From Scenedesmus sp. ARA3 (Eukaryota; Chlorophyta; Chlorophyceae; Sphaeropleales; Scenedesmaceae), in assembly GCA_004335835.1 (NCBI GenBank), contig RWJK01001657.1:1-64000 (forward strand): DNA of 64,000 nucleotides, written 5' to 3'. The translations under genes were made by a program, and so were the position numbers. Shown here piece after piece: positions 21,764-34,213 of this stretch. The notes below the pieces were generated by a model, which was not told the origin of the DNA, did not search any database, and saw only the letters and a program-made list of their open reading frames with translations. Numbering within the stretch: the first letter of the stretch is position 1; each line of letters opens with the position of its first letter.

Positions 21764-22536
21764 ACCGAATCATGACCAGATTGGTTTGCTGACCAGATGG
21801 CTGCATTGATAGTCGTGTGGCTACTGTGTAAGGATGACATTGAGCGTGGATGGCTGGAATGAGGCAACAAGAGGTGCAGTGTATTTCTGCAAGCTTTGGC
21901 AACTTCTGCACAGCAGTGACTGCTGATGATCATCATCATCAAGTCATCGCAGGAACAGGAGCATGACTGCAAATTGATACTTCAAGCAGCAGGTGTGGCA
22001 GTGGCTGTAGTGGCCCTGCCCTGCACCTGCTACCAGCCTCAGGCTGCCAGGCTGGCAAGAGTTCTGCTGGCAGTAGATCAGCAGTGCTAGCAGCACTTGT
22101 TCGCCCTCACTCCAACACTAACTTCAAATGCACGGTAGTGTAACTTGCCACCTCCAAAGCAGCGGCTCACTGTGCAGCTGCAACAGCACAGCCATCATCA
22201 CCACCAGCTGATGCACCAGCATTGTGCTGGCAGCAGTGTTGGTGCTGCAGCAGTGAGCAGGCCGGCACTGTGTCAAAACATAATTTTCTTGCAACAACTT
22301 GTGTTCCATGTTCAATCGGCCCTTTTTGGCTCGTGTTACATGTCACAAAAGCATCGAGGGTTCGGGAGTGTTCTTTGGCGGGCCTTGTTCGCGTGCAGGG
22401 CTACACCTCCGCACTTTCAGCCAAATCATCGTTTTGTTGCTTGAAAACTGTCGGTGTTCTTTCGAGCTGCCTCAAAGCTGCAGCACCTGAAGCACAGGCA
22501 GTACCAACAGAGCAGTAGCACCAGCAGCACAGCAAC
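21764..22536. other. Intergenic spacer upstream of AHA1 gene
   Basis: No gene recognised. It contains the probable polyadenylation region of the EF-hand gene (TGTAA at 21827) and the promoter and 5' UTR of the AHA1 gene. The last 30 bases are CAG-rich. Confidence 0.4.
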
Positions 22537-25500
22537 ATGGCCAAGTTCGACGAATCCGACCCTCGCTGGATCGTGCAAGCTAGGGAGGACGGCACCAACG
22601 TAAACCAGTGGCATTGGAGTGAGAAGGACTGCAGCGAATGGTCTAAGCAGCGGCTGGAGCAGCTGCTAGGTGACCTGACGCTGCTGAATGGGCCAGCCAC
22701 AGCCAAGACAACAGGGCTCAAGTCAGTGGAGGGGGACTCCATTCTAAATGTGAGCAGCATATGAAGTCAGCAGCAGCAACAGCAGCAATAGCAGCACACT
22801 GCTACTAATCTGGCTGCAGGAATGACTAGGGCTACTCGCAGCATGCACAGCACGATGCACAGCTGTGCGTTGGCAGCAGCGGCCATCAGCAGTAGCAGTT
22901 GAAGCTAGTTGTTGCTACAACACTGAGACTCACATGCCGCACACACCGCCAGGTGTTGGGCGTTGCATGCCCACCACCACCAGCAGCAGCAGCAGCAGCA
23001 GCACGGCACTGTCAGGCCCACAGTCATTGTATGCATCACCTCAAGACAACAAACAAATTATCCATATATATCTATATATGGATATCTATATCTATATCTA
23101 TATCTATATCTATATCACCTCAAGAGGACCCACACTCACATGCAGCATTGTGCACATCTCCCTTCTTCCTTCTCACATTGCAACATCATGTGCACTGCAG
23201 ATCCGCAAGGCGAAGCTGATCGCCTCCTATGAGCTTGCCATCAAGGTGCAGTGGCAGGGCACAACAGCAGGTGGGCAGCAGGGTTCAGGGCTTATCGAGC
23301 TGCCCTATGTTGCTGATGAGAACCATGATGAGGACCCAGAGGTCAAGGTGCTGCTGCCGACCGAGGATGCGGCATCGCAGCAGCTCAAGGCGGAAATCTT
23401 GGCGAAGGGGAAAGAGGTGAGGCGTGCGTGGCACGATGCAATTGTTTGTGTTGAAGTGGAGCAGCAGCAGCAGCAGCAGCAGGTGCAGCAGGACTACAGT
23501 AGGTTTGCTTGCCCCTGAGCAACTGCAGCAACCGCAGCAACCGGCAGCAGCTGCCGCATCCAGTGTGTTTGCAGTAGGCTGTGGCAACACAGGACACATG
23601 CCTAGCTGTTGTCGGCTGTGTAACTTCACTGACTCAACTGCTTGTGCTTACATTGGGTGCTATGCCTGTTCTGTGTGTGCTGTACTGGCCCATGCAGCCC
23701 ATCTATGCAGCAATCCGCACATACGTCCAAGAGCTGCGATCAGGCGTGCCAGGCAAACCTGGCAACAGCAGCAGCAGCGCAGCAGCAGCAGGCAGCGGCA
23801 GCGGTGCTGCAGCAGCTGCTGCAAACGGCTCTGCTGCAGCAGCAGCAGTGCCACGGCCAGGCAGCAGCGGCAGCGGCAGTGCTGCTGCCAAGAAGAGCAG
23901 CAAGCGCTCTGTCAGCATGACAGAGAAGTTTTATGCCAGGAGTCAGGACATTTTTGAGTGCTTCACTGTGCAGGTGAGGCTGCATCATGACGCCTGTCAT
24001 ACCATGATGCATTGTTGTAGCAGTATCGCCCCGTTCAGTTCCTCGCTCATTTCATGCAGTAAGCCTGACAGCTGCATCCAAGTGCGAACCAGATGTTTGA
24101 ATTCCGCAGCCGCACAGAGGAGATGCATTGCAAGCATGCCTGAATGAGTGCTTCGTTGTGCAGGTGACGCTGCATCCGTGCTTTTCATGGCAAGGCGTGT
24201 TGCAGTCGTATGCATGCAAGACAACTGATCACCCGCTGGCAAGTCGTTGCGTGCTCTCCTGCCTGCCTGCCTTTGCCCCACTTGTGTTCTGCCTGCTTGT
24301 GCCGCTGCTGCTGCTGCTGCTGCCGCTCCCTCAGGGCCGCATCCAGGCTTTCACGCAGAGCGCAGCGCTGGTGCAGCCGCAGCCTGGGGGCACCTTCAGC
24401 TGGTTCAACGGCAACATCACAGGTGCGCGCAGCGCGTGTGTAGATCATTGTTTACATGTGGGGACGTGCGGTGCCTAGGTGTTGTTTGATGCCTGCCGCG
24501 TTGCTTGTGCAGATGCCTTTCACTGTCAAGCAGTGGGATGCAGTGTATCTATTAGCTGTTGGGCGCGGTGGGTTACACCCAGCACAATGCAGGAGGCCGA
24601 TTCATGATCCGCTGTGCTTGCAGGATGGCTGCCGCCGGCTAGTGTCATGTCATCAGAAGCTGCACATGACATAACTGTGGACATACCATGTTGCATTGTT
24701 GACTGTATGTAATGTTACTTGTCGTGTCTGGGGTGCTTGCAGTATGGCACTTGAAGGCTGGCGCAGTCAGGCAGGCTGGTGAAGTCAGCATCGACACCTG
24801 CACGCCATTGTGACAAGACTGTCATGTAACAGTAACATGTAACAACTTTGTCGTTTGATTTTGTAACATTGTGGCTGCAGGCACCTTCCAGGAGCTGGTG
24901 CCAGGTCAGCGGCTGGTGATGAGCTGGCGCTTCAACAGCTGGGAGGAGGGCTGCCTCTCAAAGGTGGGGCTGGGGAGGGCGTGTTTCTTTGTAGTTGGTG
25001 ACGCATGCTGAGCCTTCCTTGTGGTCATGCATGGCCTGCAAGTGCTGGGAGGAGGGCTGCCTCTCAAAGGTGGGCCAGGGGCAGCGTGTTTCTTTGTAGT
25101 TGATGAAGCATGCTGAGCCTGCCTTGTGGTTGCGCATGGCCTGCAAGTGCTGGGAGGAGGGCTGCCTCTCAAAAGTGGGCCGGGGGCTGGGGGCCTGCCT
25201 GCAGGATTGTGTGTTGAGGGACTCTTCCTAATGTCACAGGGGGAGCGACAACCTACTGGCTAGTCATACACCGCTTCACTCTTTGTTGAGTGGTGATTGT
25301 GCCTGGCAGTTGGCGCGTCTGTGTGCAGTTGATGGAGCATGTTACGCCTGCTATGCGGCAGCGCATCCGCCCACAACACTCGCTGCACATGTCCAGCTCA
25401 TTTGCGGCAGCAGCTCCCTTTGCCAGGGGTCGACTACGCAACACAACTTACTTGCAGGAAATATTTCAGGCGCTGCATGTCAGAGGATGCATCTGCACTA

Positions 25501-25794
25501 GCAGTGCAGCCGCAGCCATTGCCCACGCATACACTGCCTCTCACTCGCACTCATCCTCTTCCACATAATCCATCCTGCAATTGTGCCTGCAACCTTTCCT
25601 GCAAACTTTCCTGCAAGCAGGTGGAGGTGGAGCTGTCGGAGCCCGAGCCAGGCAACACAGTGCTGCAGCTCAAGCACACTGGGCTGCCAGAGGCCGACAA
25701 GTTCGGCCATGGTGATGTGCAGGAGCAGGTGGAGCAGGGCTGGCGGGGGCAGATCTTCAACAGGATTCGTGCAGTGTTCGGCTACGGCGTGTGA
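22537..25794 (+). CDS. AHA1: Activator of Hsp90 ATPase homologue, AHA1 type (6 exons)
   Basis: Exons 22537-22749, 23201-23416, 23698-23973, 24335-24422, 24881-24963 and 25621-25794 give 349 aa. The N-terminal Hsp90-binding domain opens with DPRWIVQAREDGTNVNQWHW and continues through KSVEGDSILN and KLIASYELAIKVQWQG. A Ser/Ala/Gly-rich linker (about residues 160-210) leads to the C-terminal AHSA1/START-like domain: FTQSAALVQPQPGGTFSWF, QRLVMSWRFNSWEEG and LKHTGLPEADKFG, ending FGYGV. The protein stimulates the ATPase of cytosolic Hsp90. Start and all phases agree. The linker is expanded by homopolymers. Exons 3 and 5 have downstream echoes. Confidence 0.9.
23063..23117. repeat. (TATATC)n microsatellite
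   Basis: An A/T-rich hexanucleotide array in AHA1 intron 1, unlike the CAG-type repeats elsewhere in the window. Confidence 0.9.
24136..24182 (+). repeat. 3' echo of AHA1 exon 3
   Basis: Repeats ECFVVQ followed by GTGACGCTGCATC, matching the genuine exon 3 end (ECFTVQ then GTGAGGCTGCATC at 23956-23986). Both exon and intron bases were copied. Confidence 0.85.
25036..25184 (+). repeat. Two 3' echoes of AHA1 exon 5
   Basis: Copies at about 25038-25075 and 25142-25182 repeat WEEGCLSK and the following GTGGGxCxGGG. Period is about 104 bp, and flanking intron sequence is repeated too. Confidence 0.9.
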
Positions 25795-26453
25795 TGCAGA
25801 GATAGTGCGAGGGAGGACGTTTTGCACTGGTGGTTGTATGTGGGTCCTGGCACCATTGGGGAGTGTGAAAAGACAGTGTATGAGCCGCAACTGGATGAGC
25901 GCATTGTCTGACATTGTGAGACTACCTGGGAGCCTCTCATTGGCCCCTGCACGGCTTGCCTCTGAGAGGTGTGCGATGCCGTTGGTGGCGTGGAATGTTT
26001 CCTGGTTCCATTTGTTGCAGCAGTGGCAGGCTGGTGTTGGCACAGCTTGCCATCAAGGAGTTCTGAGGCCTTCATGTACAGCTGGTAGCACCTATGCGGC
26101 TGTCACACTGAGAGACCTCTGGACAAACATTTTCCGAAAAAGGCTTGCACGTGGTGTTGACTCTAACACTGTTGAGAATGAGCGTTTTCAGGGCTCTAGG
26201 GTTTCACGTTCAACTTCAACTGTCGGTGCCAGCTGCTGGCAGCCAGAAGTATACGGCTGTATGTTGGCCACATATAATCTGCATTCAGGTTATTAAGAAA
26301 AACACTCGGACAAACGACAACCTGATTGCACAGAGCAGGGCTGTGGGCGCCAAACGTCGGTACATTCTATCGCCGATGTGCTGCTCCAACACAGCTATTT
26401 CAAAAGCACGAATACGTATCCTTTGACGATTTTCTGCTGAGTGCGTGCCGATC
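25795..26453. other. Intergenic spacer with one copy of a dispersed 19 bp motif
   Basis: No gene. It includes the AHA1 3' UTR and one copy (25838-25856) of atgtgggtcctggcaccat, also found at 30147 and 52262. Confidence 0.5.
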
Positions 26454-28033
26454 ATGCCCAGCCTCAAGACAGTCAGCAGCAAAACACGACAGCAGCAGAC
26501 CAACCATGGCAGCAGACAACAACAGCCAGGCCTGCAGCAACTTCCACCCGTACCCTGGAAAATTGCAGCATCCGGGCCTGGTGTTGCACGTGCTGCGCCA
26601 TCAGGCGTTGCAGCAGCAGTGTCTGAGGTGTCTGCTGCTGTTGAGGAGCTGCATGCGCAACTGGAAGTAAGCAGCGTGATTTGGTGGTGCTGTCCTGCAA
26701 GACATTTTCTGTTTCCTGCTGCTGCATGTGTTGCAAGTGGCAATTCAAACTGAATGAAGCACTTGCGTCACCATCGTAGCTACTCTTGTTGGCTTTCCTG
26801 CAAAGGTGAAGGTCTACTGTTTGGCTTGGTGATGTTTGGTGTTAGCTCAACTGCTGTGCTGTCCTGCAGGCACTCAAGTCCCTGAAAACCCAGCTCCTAA
26901 AGCAGACAGCTTCAGCTGCCAAAGCTTCGCAACACAAGCCCACAAAGCCAGCTACTACAACAGCAGCAAGACAAAGCAAAAAGGGCAACCGTGCAGCTGC
27001 TGCAGGCAGGCGCGGTGCAGACCAGGACTCAAGTGCAGAAGAAGCCAGCAGCAGCAGTGATGAGGATGCAGAGGGGCAGGAAGCTGGTGGCAGCAGGCAC
27101 AAGAGGCAGCGGCAGCATGCGGCCGTTGCTGGCTGTTCTGCTTGGGGCCCTGCTTGGCAGGCCCTGCAGGAGCTGCTGCAACCTGACAACAGGCGAGACC
27201 AGAACAAGCAGCAACAGCAGCAACAGCAGCAACAGCAGAGGCAGGAGCACCAGGCAGAGGATCCAAAGGAAGCGGCAGCCAAGCAGCAGCAGCAGCAGCC
27301 ATCAACCCCGCAGCCAGCTGATACTGCTTCGCAGCAAGAACAGCAGGCTGAAGCAGCAGCGCAGGCAGCAACTCCTGCAGCTGTACTAGAGCAGCAGAGC
27401 AGCAGAAGTGCAGCACCTGCGGCCCTGCAGCAGCTGGTGCAAGCCACACTGCCAGCTGTGTATGCTTGCAGCGCTGCTGCTGCCTCTAAGCCAGGCAGGA
27501 CATCTGAGGGCGCTGCAGCAGCACCAGCAGCAGCAGCAGCAGCAGCAGGGCCTAGAAACTATCAGGAGTTTGAGGCATTCCTGCAGCAGCAGCACCCAAC
27601 AGGCTGGCCGCTGCTGCCAGATGTAACAGCGTTGCTGCAGCAGTACAGTGTAAGTCAGCAACGGCAGCAGCATGCCACAGCTGCTGCAGTAGCGCCATCA
27701 CAGGAGCTGCTTGCAGGAAGTGTCCTGCAAGCACCTGCAGCAGCTCGTAGTATGTTTGACCTGGCGCCGTACCTGTCGCACTTCGAGCAGCAGCAGCGGT
27801 ACAAGCAGCAGCGCAGCACAGGCCCTGCTGTTGTTTTTGGGGAGAGTGGGCCTGCCACAGCAGAAGCAGCAGCAGCAGCAGCAGGCGGCAGCCAAGGGGT
27901 TGATGAGGGCTTGATTGGTGGCCGCTACATGCTGGTGGCAGCAGCAGATCAGTTGGAAGAGCACATGGGCGCTGTAGCCGGCAGCGGCAGCAGCAGCAGC
28001 AGCAGCAGGGGTAGATGGAGGCCTGTGGCTGGC

Positions 28034-28080
<47 letters not shown>

Positions 28081-28470
28081 CTTGCAGGAAGAAGGTTGGG
28101 GAGAAGAGGATGTAGAGCTCCCCAGCTATATGCAGCACCTGGTGCTGCAGCAGCCTACAGCAGCGCTGATGCGTGTGACAGCAGCACCAGCAGCACTACC
28201 TGCAGCAACTCAGCCACCACCAGCAGCGGCAAGCTCAGCTGAAGATGCAGAAGCAGCAGTAGCTGATGCTGGAGATTTGCACCTGCAGCCTGCAGGTCAG
28301 GGACTTGCAGCAGCAGCAGCAGCAGCAGCTACACAGCCCGGCAGCTGCAGCATTGAAGCAGAGGAACAGCCAGGACCAACAGACGATGCAGCTGCTGGGC
28401 TGGGCCCTGTTACAGGGTCAGCGACAGACCCTGCGAGGCGGCTGCAGTTGCAGGGCTTGGTGGCGTCACC

Positions 28471-28522
<52 letters not shown>

Positions 28523-31500
28523 CTTGCTAAGCAGTGCCAGAAGCCCAGTGGCTTACAGCTGCTGCAGCAGATGCAGCTAGATGATGCAGGCACAGCAGGC
28601 TGCTTGGGTGCAGGGGCGCTGCAGGTGTTAGGTCTTGAAGATGCTGCTGCACAGCTGGAGGGTTTTGGAGAACCTATGAGCAGCCAGCTGGTGGTGCCGA
28701 GCAGCCAACACCAGCAGCAGCAGCATTCACCAGCTGCCTGCAGCCCAGCTGCTTTCGCTGGCGACGGTGGCAAGGTTGATGCTGCTGCTGCTGTGGCAGC
28801 AGCGTCAGCACCAGCAGCATGTTGTGGTGGCAGCAGTGGTGACGAAGATGCATGGGGGGACCTGGCTGCATGTCTGAGCAGCCAACTTGACGTCATGATG
28901 GAAGATGCAGCAGCAGTAGGTGATGGGGAGCATGGAGGGGAGCAGGGTGCGGCGCGAGATGCAACTGCCGCGGCAGCTGTCCACACAACGGCTACGTCGT
29001 TTGGTGTTGGTCTTACTACTGCTTCTGACTCTTCAGCGCGTGCTGCGGCCGAGCACCAGCAGCAGAACAACAGATTGTCTGACAGCCAGTGTCAGGCTGA
29101 CGCTGTGCTTGCTGCACAAGAGGCGCGCATGATAGGTGCAGGACTACAACAGCTGAGCCAGAAGCAGGGGTCCACAAGTCAACCGTTGCCACAGCAGCAG
29201 CAGCAGCAGCAGCAGGTAGCAGCGCAAGTCGCGTGCAAGTATGTCCCTCGCTTTGCCAGGCGGCAGCAGCGCTACCAGCAGCTAGCTGGCGGCATACAGC
29301 AGCAGCAGCAGGAGGAGGCAGCCGCAGCAGCTGCTGCAGCAGCAGCATCAGCAGGTGGTGAGCAATCAGATGATGACACAGTTGTGGATGATGAAGCAGA
29401 AGGAAGGCAACTGCCAGGCAACGCAGCTGCAGCAGCAGCAGCTGGAACTGCCTTGCCGCGTGTAGTGCCTGTCCTTGGCAGGCGGCGGACCAGCAGCAGC
29501 ACAGCGGGAGGTGCTGCCGTGGCAGCAGCAGCAGCAGCACAGGCTGGCAAGGGATGCCTGCCGCTGCTGCTTAGTCGAGCCAGCAGGGGTGGCTTGGGCA
29601 GCAGCAGTCAGGGCGCTGGCATCGCCAGCCAGCAGCAGCAGCAGCAGGGTGCTGGTTGTGGAGAGAGTGAGGAAGAGATTGACAGCAGTGACAGCGATGG
29701 CGAGGTAACATCTGGAGAGGATGACGATTGGCAGCCAGCAGCTGCAGACATGCCAGATGCTGCTGAGGATGCAGCAGCAGCAGCAGCAGCTGTTGCTGCT
29801 GATGGTGGTGCTGGTGGGACTGGCTATGCTGGCGGAGCTGCTGGCAGGGTGGTGCCTGTGCTGGGCAGGTGAGGCTTTGTGCGGCATTGTGGGCGCACTT
29901 GAGGGACAGTCATCCAGCAGCCGTGTAAATCCGTCCTTTTACATCTGTCATTTTGTGCTGTCAAACACACCCATTGGATTGAGCTTGCTGTAGGCATAGC
30001 CAGCACTTTGTGCTGTCACGTTGTGCGGGTGGGACTTGGCATGCTGGCGCAGCTTCTGGCAGGGTGGTGCCAGTGCTTGGCAGGTGCGGCTTTGAGGGTG
30101 CTGTACGAGGTGATAGGTTAGCGTCTTTCTCAAAGATTATAGTTAAATGTGGGTCCTGGCACCATCTTAGCTGGTATGAGGCACTGTTTGCTGCCCATGC
30201 AGCTTGTGCCGATGCTGTATTTCCTGCCTGCTGCCCATCATGCCGCACTCATCTAGCCGTTGCTACAGTCTCAGTACAGCCTGCAAGCGTGGTGTTAAGG
30301 GGTGCTTGACGTGCTGTTATTGCCCTGCATTGTCATTGCTGCAGGCGCCAGGCTGGCACGCAGATCAGGGCGTCCCAACACGCTGCAGGTTCAACCAGCC
30401 AGCAGCAGCAGCCTGACCCTGACGTGTCACTAGCATGTGATGCAGCAGCAGCTGCTGCAGATGACAACAGTGGAAGCAGCAGCGGATGGAGTGACTCTGA
30501 GAATGAGGGCTTCCAGAAGCGTAGGAGGAAGGCCAGACAGCAAGGGCCAGCAGGGTCAACACAGCAGTGGGTGAGCATTCAAAGCGCAACAGCAGTGCAC
30601 AAGGGGGAGCTCTGCTGCCATAGCACCAACCAGATGCTGCGAGCTTTGAACACTGCAGATGTGCTCATGTCTGTGCAGCTCTCCGCTTGCTTGTTTGATG
30701 GCCTTGTGCTTCTGTTCTAGCATGTGGCGGTGCTCAGCCCTGCTGCTGCTGCTCTCGCTGAGCATACTGATCTGGCACTACAACTGTATCACCTTGCTGC
30801 TTCAGGGCACCAAGCAGCAGGCCAGCCTGCAGCAGCTGCCGCTGCTGCTGCCAGCTTTCAGGGCCTCCAACGCATGGCAGTACAGCAGCAGCAACCTCCT
30901 GCGGCTCGCGCAGCAGGGCCCCGGCGGCGGTTTTGAGCCCAGCAAGTCGAGGTTTAAGCCGGTTGCAAACCCTGAAGCCCTGTTGCGCAAGCCCAAGATA
31001 TCAGTGAGGCAGCTGAGGGGCGATGCCAGGACTGCGCTGCAGGTGGGTCGGTCACTGTATCTTTAAAAGTCGTGGATGTGGCCGTCTCAAGCCTGTTGCA
31101 GCTCAACATGAATCGTGTCTAGACCTACCCGTGTTGCAGAGCACGCTGACACACGCACAGATGCATGTAAGTCACACAACACGGAGTACTCTGCACAACC
31201 CCGCATGTTACGGCACCAGGCACATAGGTTATAAAGTCCACAGCACATGCGTGCATAAGGCAGGGAGAAGAGATACCTTACGCTTGATCCTTCACAGCGC
31301 TGCTGCATGTTGCCACCGTCTGCCTACAGGTGCCCCCAGAGGCGTCAGCAGCAGGCCGCCTGCTGCGCTCACTGCTGGGTGACAGCTTCGGCAGCTTTGC
31401 AGCATCATTCCCAGAGCTGCCAGCAGTACCCGGCATGGTGCAGCAGCAGCAGCAGCAGCAGCAACAGTGGGGCCAGGGGCAGCAACAGCAGCAGCAGCCG

Positions 31501-31577
31501 CAGTGCGGCCAGTGGATGCAGCAGCAGCACGTGCCAGGCCAGCAGCAGCAGCAGCAGCAGCAAACCTTGGGTCATCC

Positions 31578-31621
<44 letters not shown>

Positions 31622-31958
31622 GGCAGCAGAATTACCCGCATGGTGCACAGCCAGCTGCTGGCAGCAATGTTCACAACCAGCAGCTGCACTGTGAACAGCC
31701 ACTTCATGCTCAGGATGAGTGCCAAGAAGATGATGACATTGATTGGGATGAAATCGATGCCCTGGTGGAGCAGCACGCGACAACAGCAGCAGCTCCTGCT
31801 GCTCAGCAGCAGCAGCAGCAGCAGCCTGCTACTGACGTATGGGGTGCCTCCTTTGGCGCGGTTGACTTGTGGTCAGAAACAGCACCAGCAGCAGCTGCAG
31901 GATTGCAGGGGACTGGGTGTAATGCCAAGACAGCTCTTGAGGTCTTGAGGCAGGAGCA

Positions 31959-32003
<45 letters not shown>

Positions 32004-32152
32004 TGCGCACATGCAGGTTCAGCCATCTGGCATCAGCAGCATGCGCCTCAGCCTTGCAGGAGACTGCTGGCTGGCTGGTACTGCTGCAGCAGAAGATGCA
32101 GCAGAAGATGGTGAGGATGCGTTGCTCATCACAGGCCTGTTTGATGAGCCAG

Positions 32153-32190
<38 letters not shown>

Positions 32191-33371
32191 AGGCAGGCGC
32201 AATACCATGGATGGCAGCAGCAACAGACACTTGGCTGTTGGCAGCAGCAACCTGCGGCCCCCCAGCAGCAGCAGCAGCTTGCACACGCTGTGGAGTGGGG
32301 TGACATGGAGAACATGCAGCTGCAGGGCCTTGCTGAAGCAGCAGCAGAGCCTTCAGCAGCAGCAGCAGCAGCAGCAGAAGAAGATCAGGTGCTAGCTCCG
32401 GCAGGTGCCGGTGGTGTCAGTGTTCTGAGTCAGATCATGAAAGAGTTTGATGGACTCGATTGGGATGAGCTGGATATGCTGATGATGGAAGATGAAGGGG
32501 CAGCAGCAGCAGTAGGTGGCGCTGCTGCTGCAGTGGCATCTGGAGGCGCAGCAGCAGACGGCATAGCTGAAGGAGTCACAGAAGCAGCAGCAGATGCAGC
32601 AGCAGCTGTGGCCCAGGCTGCCACTGGCGCTGGCGTGCTGCAGCAGCTGCTGTGTGGGCTGGGGGGTGCTGATGTGTCACGGGCATGGGATGACCTGGAC
32701 AGCATGGATGTTGTCATGGCAGATGCAGCTGAAGAGGAGCCGCAAAATGCTGCTGCAGCAGCAGCAGGTGGGCTAGCTGGAGCAGATGATCCTGCAGCAG
32801 CAGGAGCAGATGAGGGCGTAGTTTTGTCAGCTGGCGATCAGCAGCAACAGCCGGATGAGGCTGCAGCTGCTGGCAGCAGCGGCAAAGCCCTAGGGTTCAA
32901 CAGGCAAAGTGACAAAACCTTAGGCCTGCTAAACCCCCGCGGGCGGACCCCAGCAGCAGCGCTCGCCAGCATGGCACCTGAGCAGCGGCGGGCGTGGGTT
33001 GCTGCAGCGCAGCAGCGGCAGCAGCGGCTGTATGGCAGATTCATCCAGCTGGCGCTGCAGGGGCAGCTGCAGGCTGCTGGTGCTGGCACCTGGGGCTTCC
33101 AGCAGCTGATGCTGCTGGTGGGGCAGTGCCTGAGGGAAACGATAGCAGAGAGGCAGGCAGCAGCAGCAGCAGCAGGATCAGCGGCAGCATGCACGGGGGA
33201 AGGTGGTGGCAGCGGGAAAGGTGGTGGTGGTGGTGGTGGTGCTGGCGGCGGTGGTTTTGGCGGCGGTTTTGATGTCATGGGGTTCATCAGGCGGGTGCAG
33301 CTGAAGCATAAGGAGCTTGTGCTGCGGCGGCAGCGGCAGGGCAGTAAGGCAGGCAGCAGTCATCAGGAACA

Positions 33372-33403
<32 letters not shown>

Positions 33404-33717
33404 GAGGTACATCCAGTGGTGCTTACGGGTGTGGGGGCAGTGGTGGTCAGGCAGTAGCAGGGGTTGCTGCTCAGCGGCTGTTTGTGGCTCTGCTGAATGT
33501 AGCGCACCAGAATAACATGGCAGTGCAGGCGGGCCCAGAGGGGGCTGGTGCACAGTCAGCAGCAACAGCAGCTGCTGCTGCTGCTGCTGCTGGCGCTGGA
33601 GCAGGAGGTGCTGCTGCTGCTGGTGGTGCCTCTGCAGGCCAGCAGGTTGGTGCCACTGCCGTGGCGTGGGTGCCCAGCAGTAAGATCAACCTAGGCAGCT
33701 GTGCAGGCGTGCTCTAA
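26454..33717 (+). CDS. Very large Gln/Ala-rich acidic protein of unknown function (5 exons)
   Basis: Exons 26454-26666, 26870-29868, 30345-30570, 30721-31042 and 31330-33717 encode about 2050 aa. Low-complexity Gln, Ala and Ser runs separate conserved-looking islands: basic KKGNRAAAAGRRGADQ; KYVPRFARRQQRY; VVPVLGRR (twice); GWSDSENEGFQKRRRKARQ; FEPSKSRFKPVANPEALLRK; and a helical RAWVAAAQQRQQRLYGRF region. Acidic Trp motifs of the type [DA]W[DG][DE][LI]D recur four times. I recognise no family. The composition suggests a nuclear scaffold or transcription/chromatin factor (inference). Exon 4 has 322 nt, one more than phase allows: the upstream reading (EHTDLALQLYHLA) stops at 30935, while the GGGFEPSKSRF reading is one frame over. 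A one-base frameshift or assembly error near 30890-30935 is likely. The two halves could also be two genes. Confidence 0.6.
30016..30095 (+). repeat. 3' echo of exon 2 of the Gln/Ala-rich gene
   Basis: Repeats the end of the 3 kb exon (LVPVLG-type coding, then GGCAG and GTGCGGCTTTG) about 150 bp beyond the genuine donor at 29869. A copy of the dispersed 19 bp motif follows at 30147-30165. Confidence 0.8.
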
Positions 33718-34133
33718 GGTGTGGCAGAAGGGGGACAATTTGGAGAAACAGTGTATAATATGTAGACCTGCGTAGGTCTGATGTGGCTTTGTGCACTGCC
33801 AGCGCTGATGGCACCAGTCCAGCAGCTAGCTACCAGATGACAAGACTGAAAGCACTTGCAGCGCTGTGGTAACACTTGACCTGAGTGTGTTACTAAGCTG
33901 GGTTGATGCAGTGTGTCGCTTCCTACGTGATGCTGCTGAGCATGTGTGATCTGCATCTGCATCAGCACCGTGTTAACTGCACGCGTCGCGTGCGCATGGC
34001 TTTGGCCGAGTAGCATTGAGGCAGCCTAGCAGGCTCTAGCTGGTGCTGATCCTGCTGCCGGCACAACAGGTGTATGAGGTGGTTTTAGAGGTGTCAGGGT
34101 GCCGTGATTTGATGCAAAACCCAGCACAATAGT
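33718..34133. other. Intergenic spacer
   Basis: 3' flank of the Gln/Ala-rich gene. No coding or structural signal recognised. Confidence 0.4.
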
Positions 34134-34213
34134 TGATGGCGGCAGGGTTCGAACCTGCGCCCTTGCGGACTGGAGCCTAAATCCAGCGCCTTAGACCACT
34201 CGGCCACGCCATC
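34134..34213 (-). tRNA. tRNA-Leu (anticodon UAG)
   Basis: Read on the minus strand, the 5' GATGGCG pairs with 3' CGCCATC, and the discriminator base is A. The D-arm has TGGCCGAGTGG and AAGGC. The anticodon stem CTGGA/TCCAG closes the loop TTTAGGC, so the anticodon is UAG (Leu). A long variable arm (GTCCGCAAGGGC) is typical of class II tRNA-Leu, and the T-arm has GGTTCGAACC. No intron; the 3' CCA is not encoded, as is normal for a nuclear gene. Confidence 0.95.

Noticed and set aside
26842..29900. Long minus-strand frames opposite the Gln/Ala-rich gene
   Set aside because: They are Leu/Cys/Ala homopolymer translations of CAG runs read backwards, without splice logic or domains.
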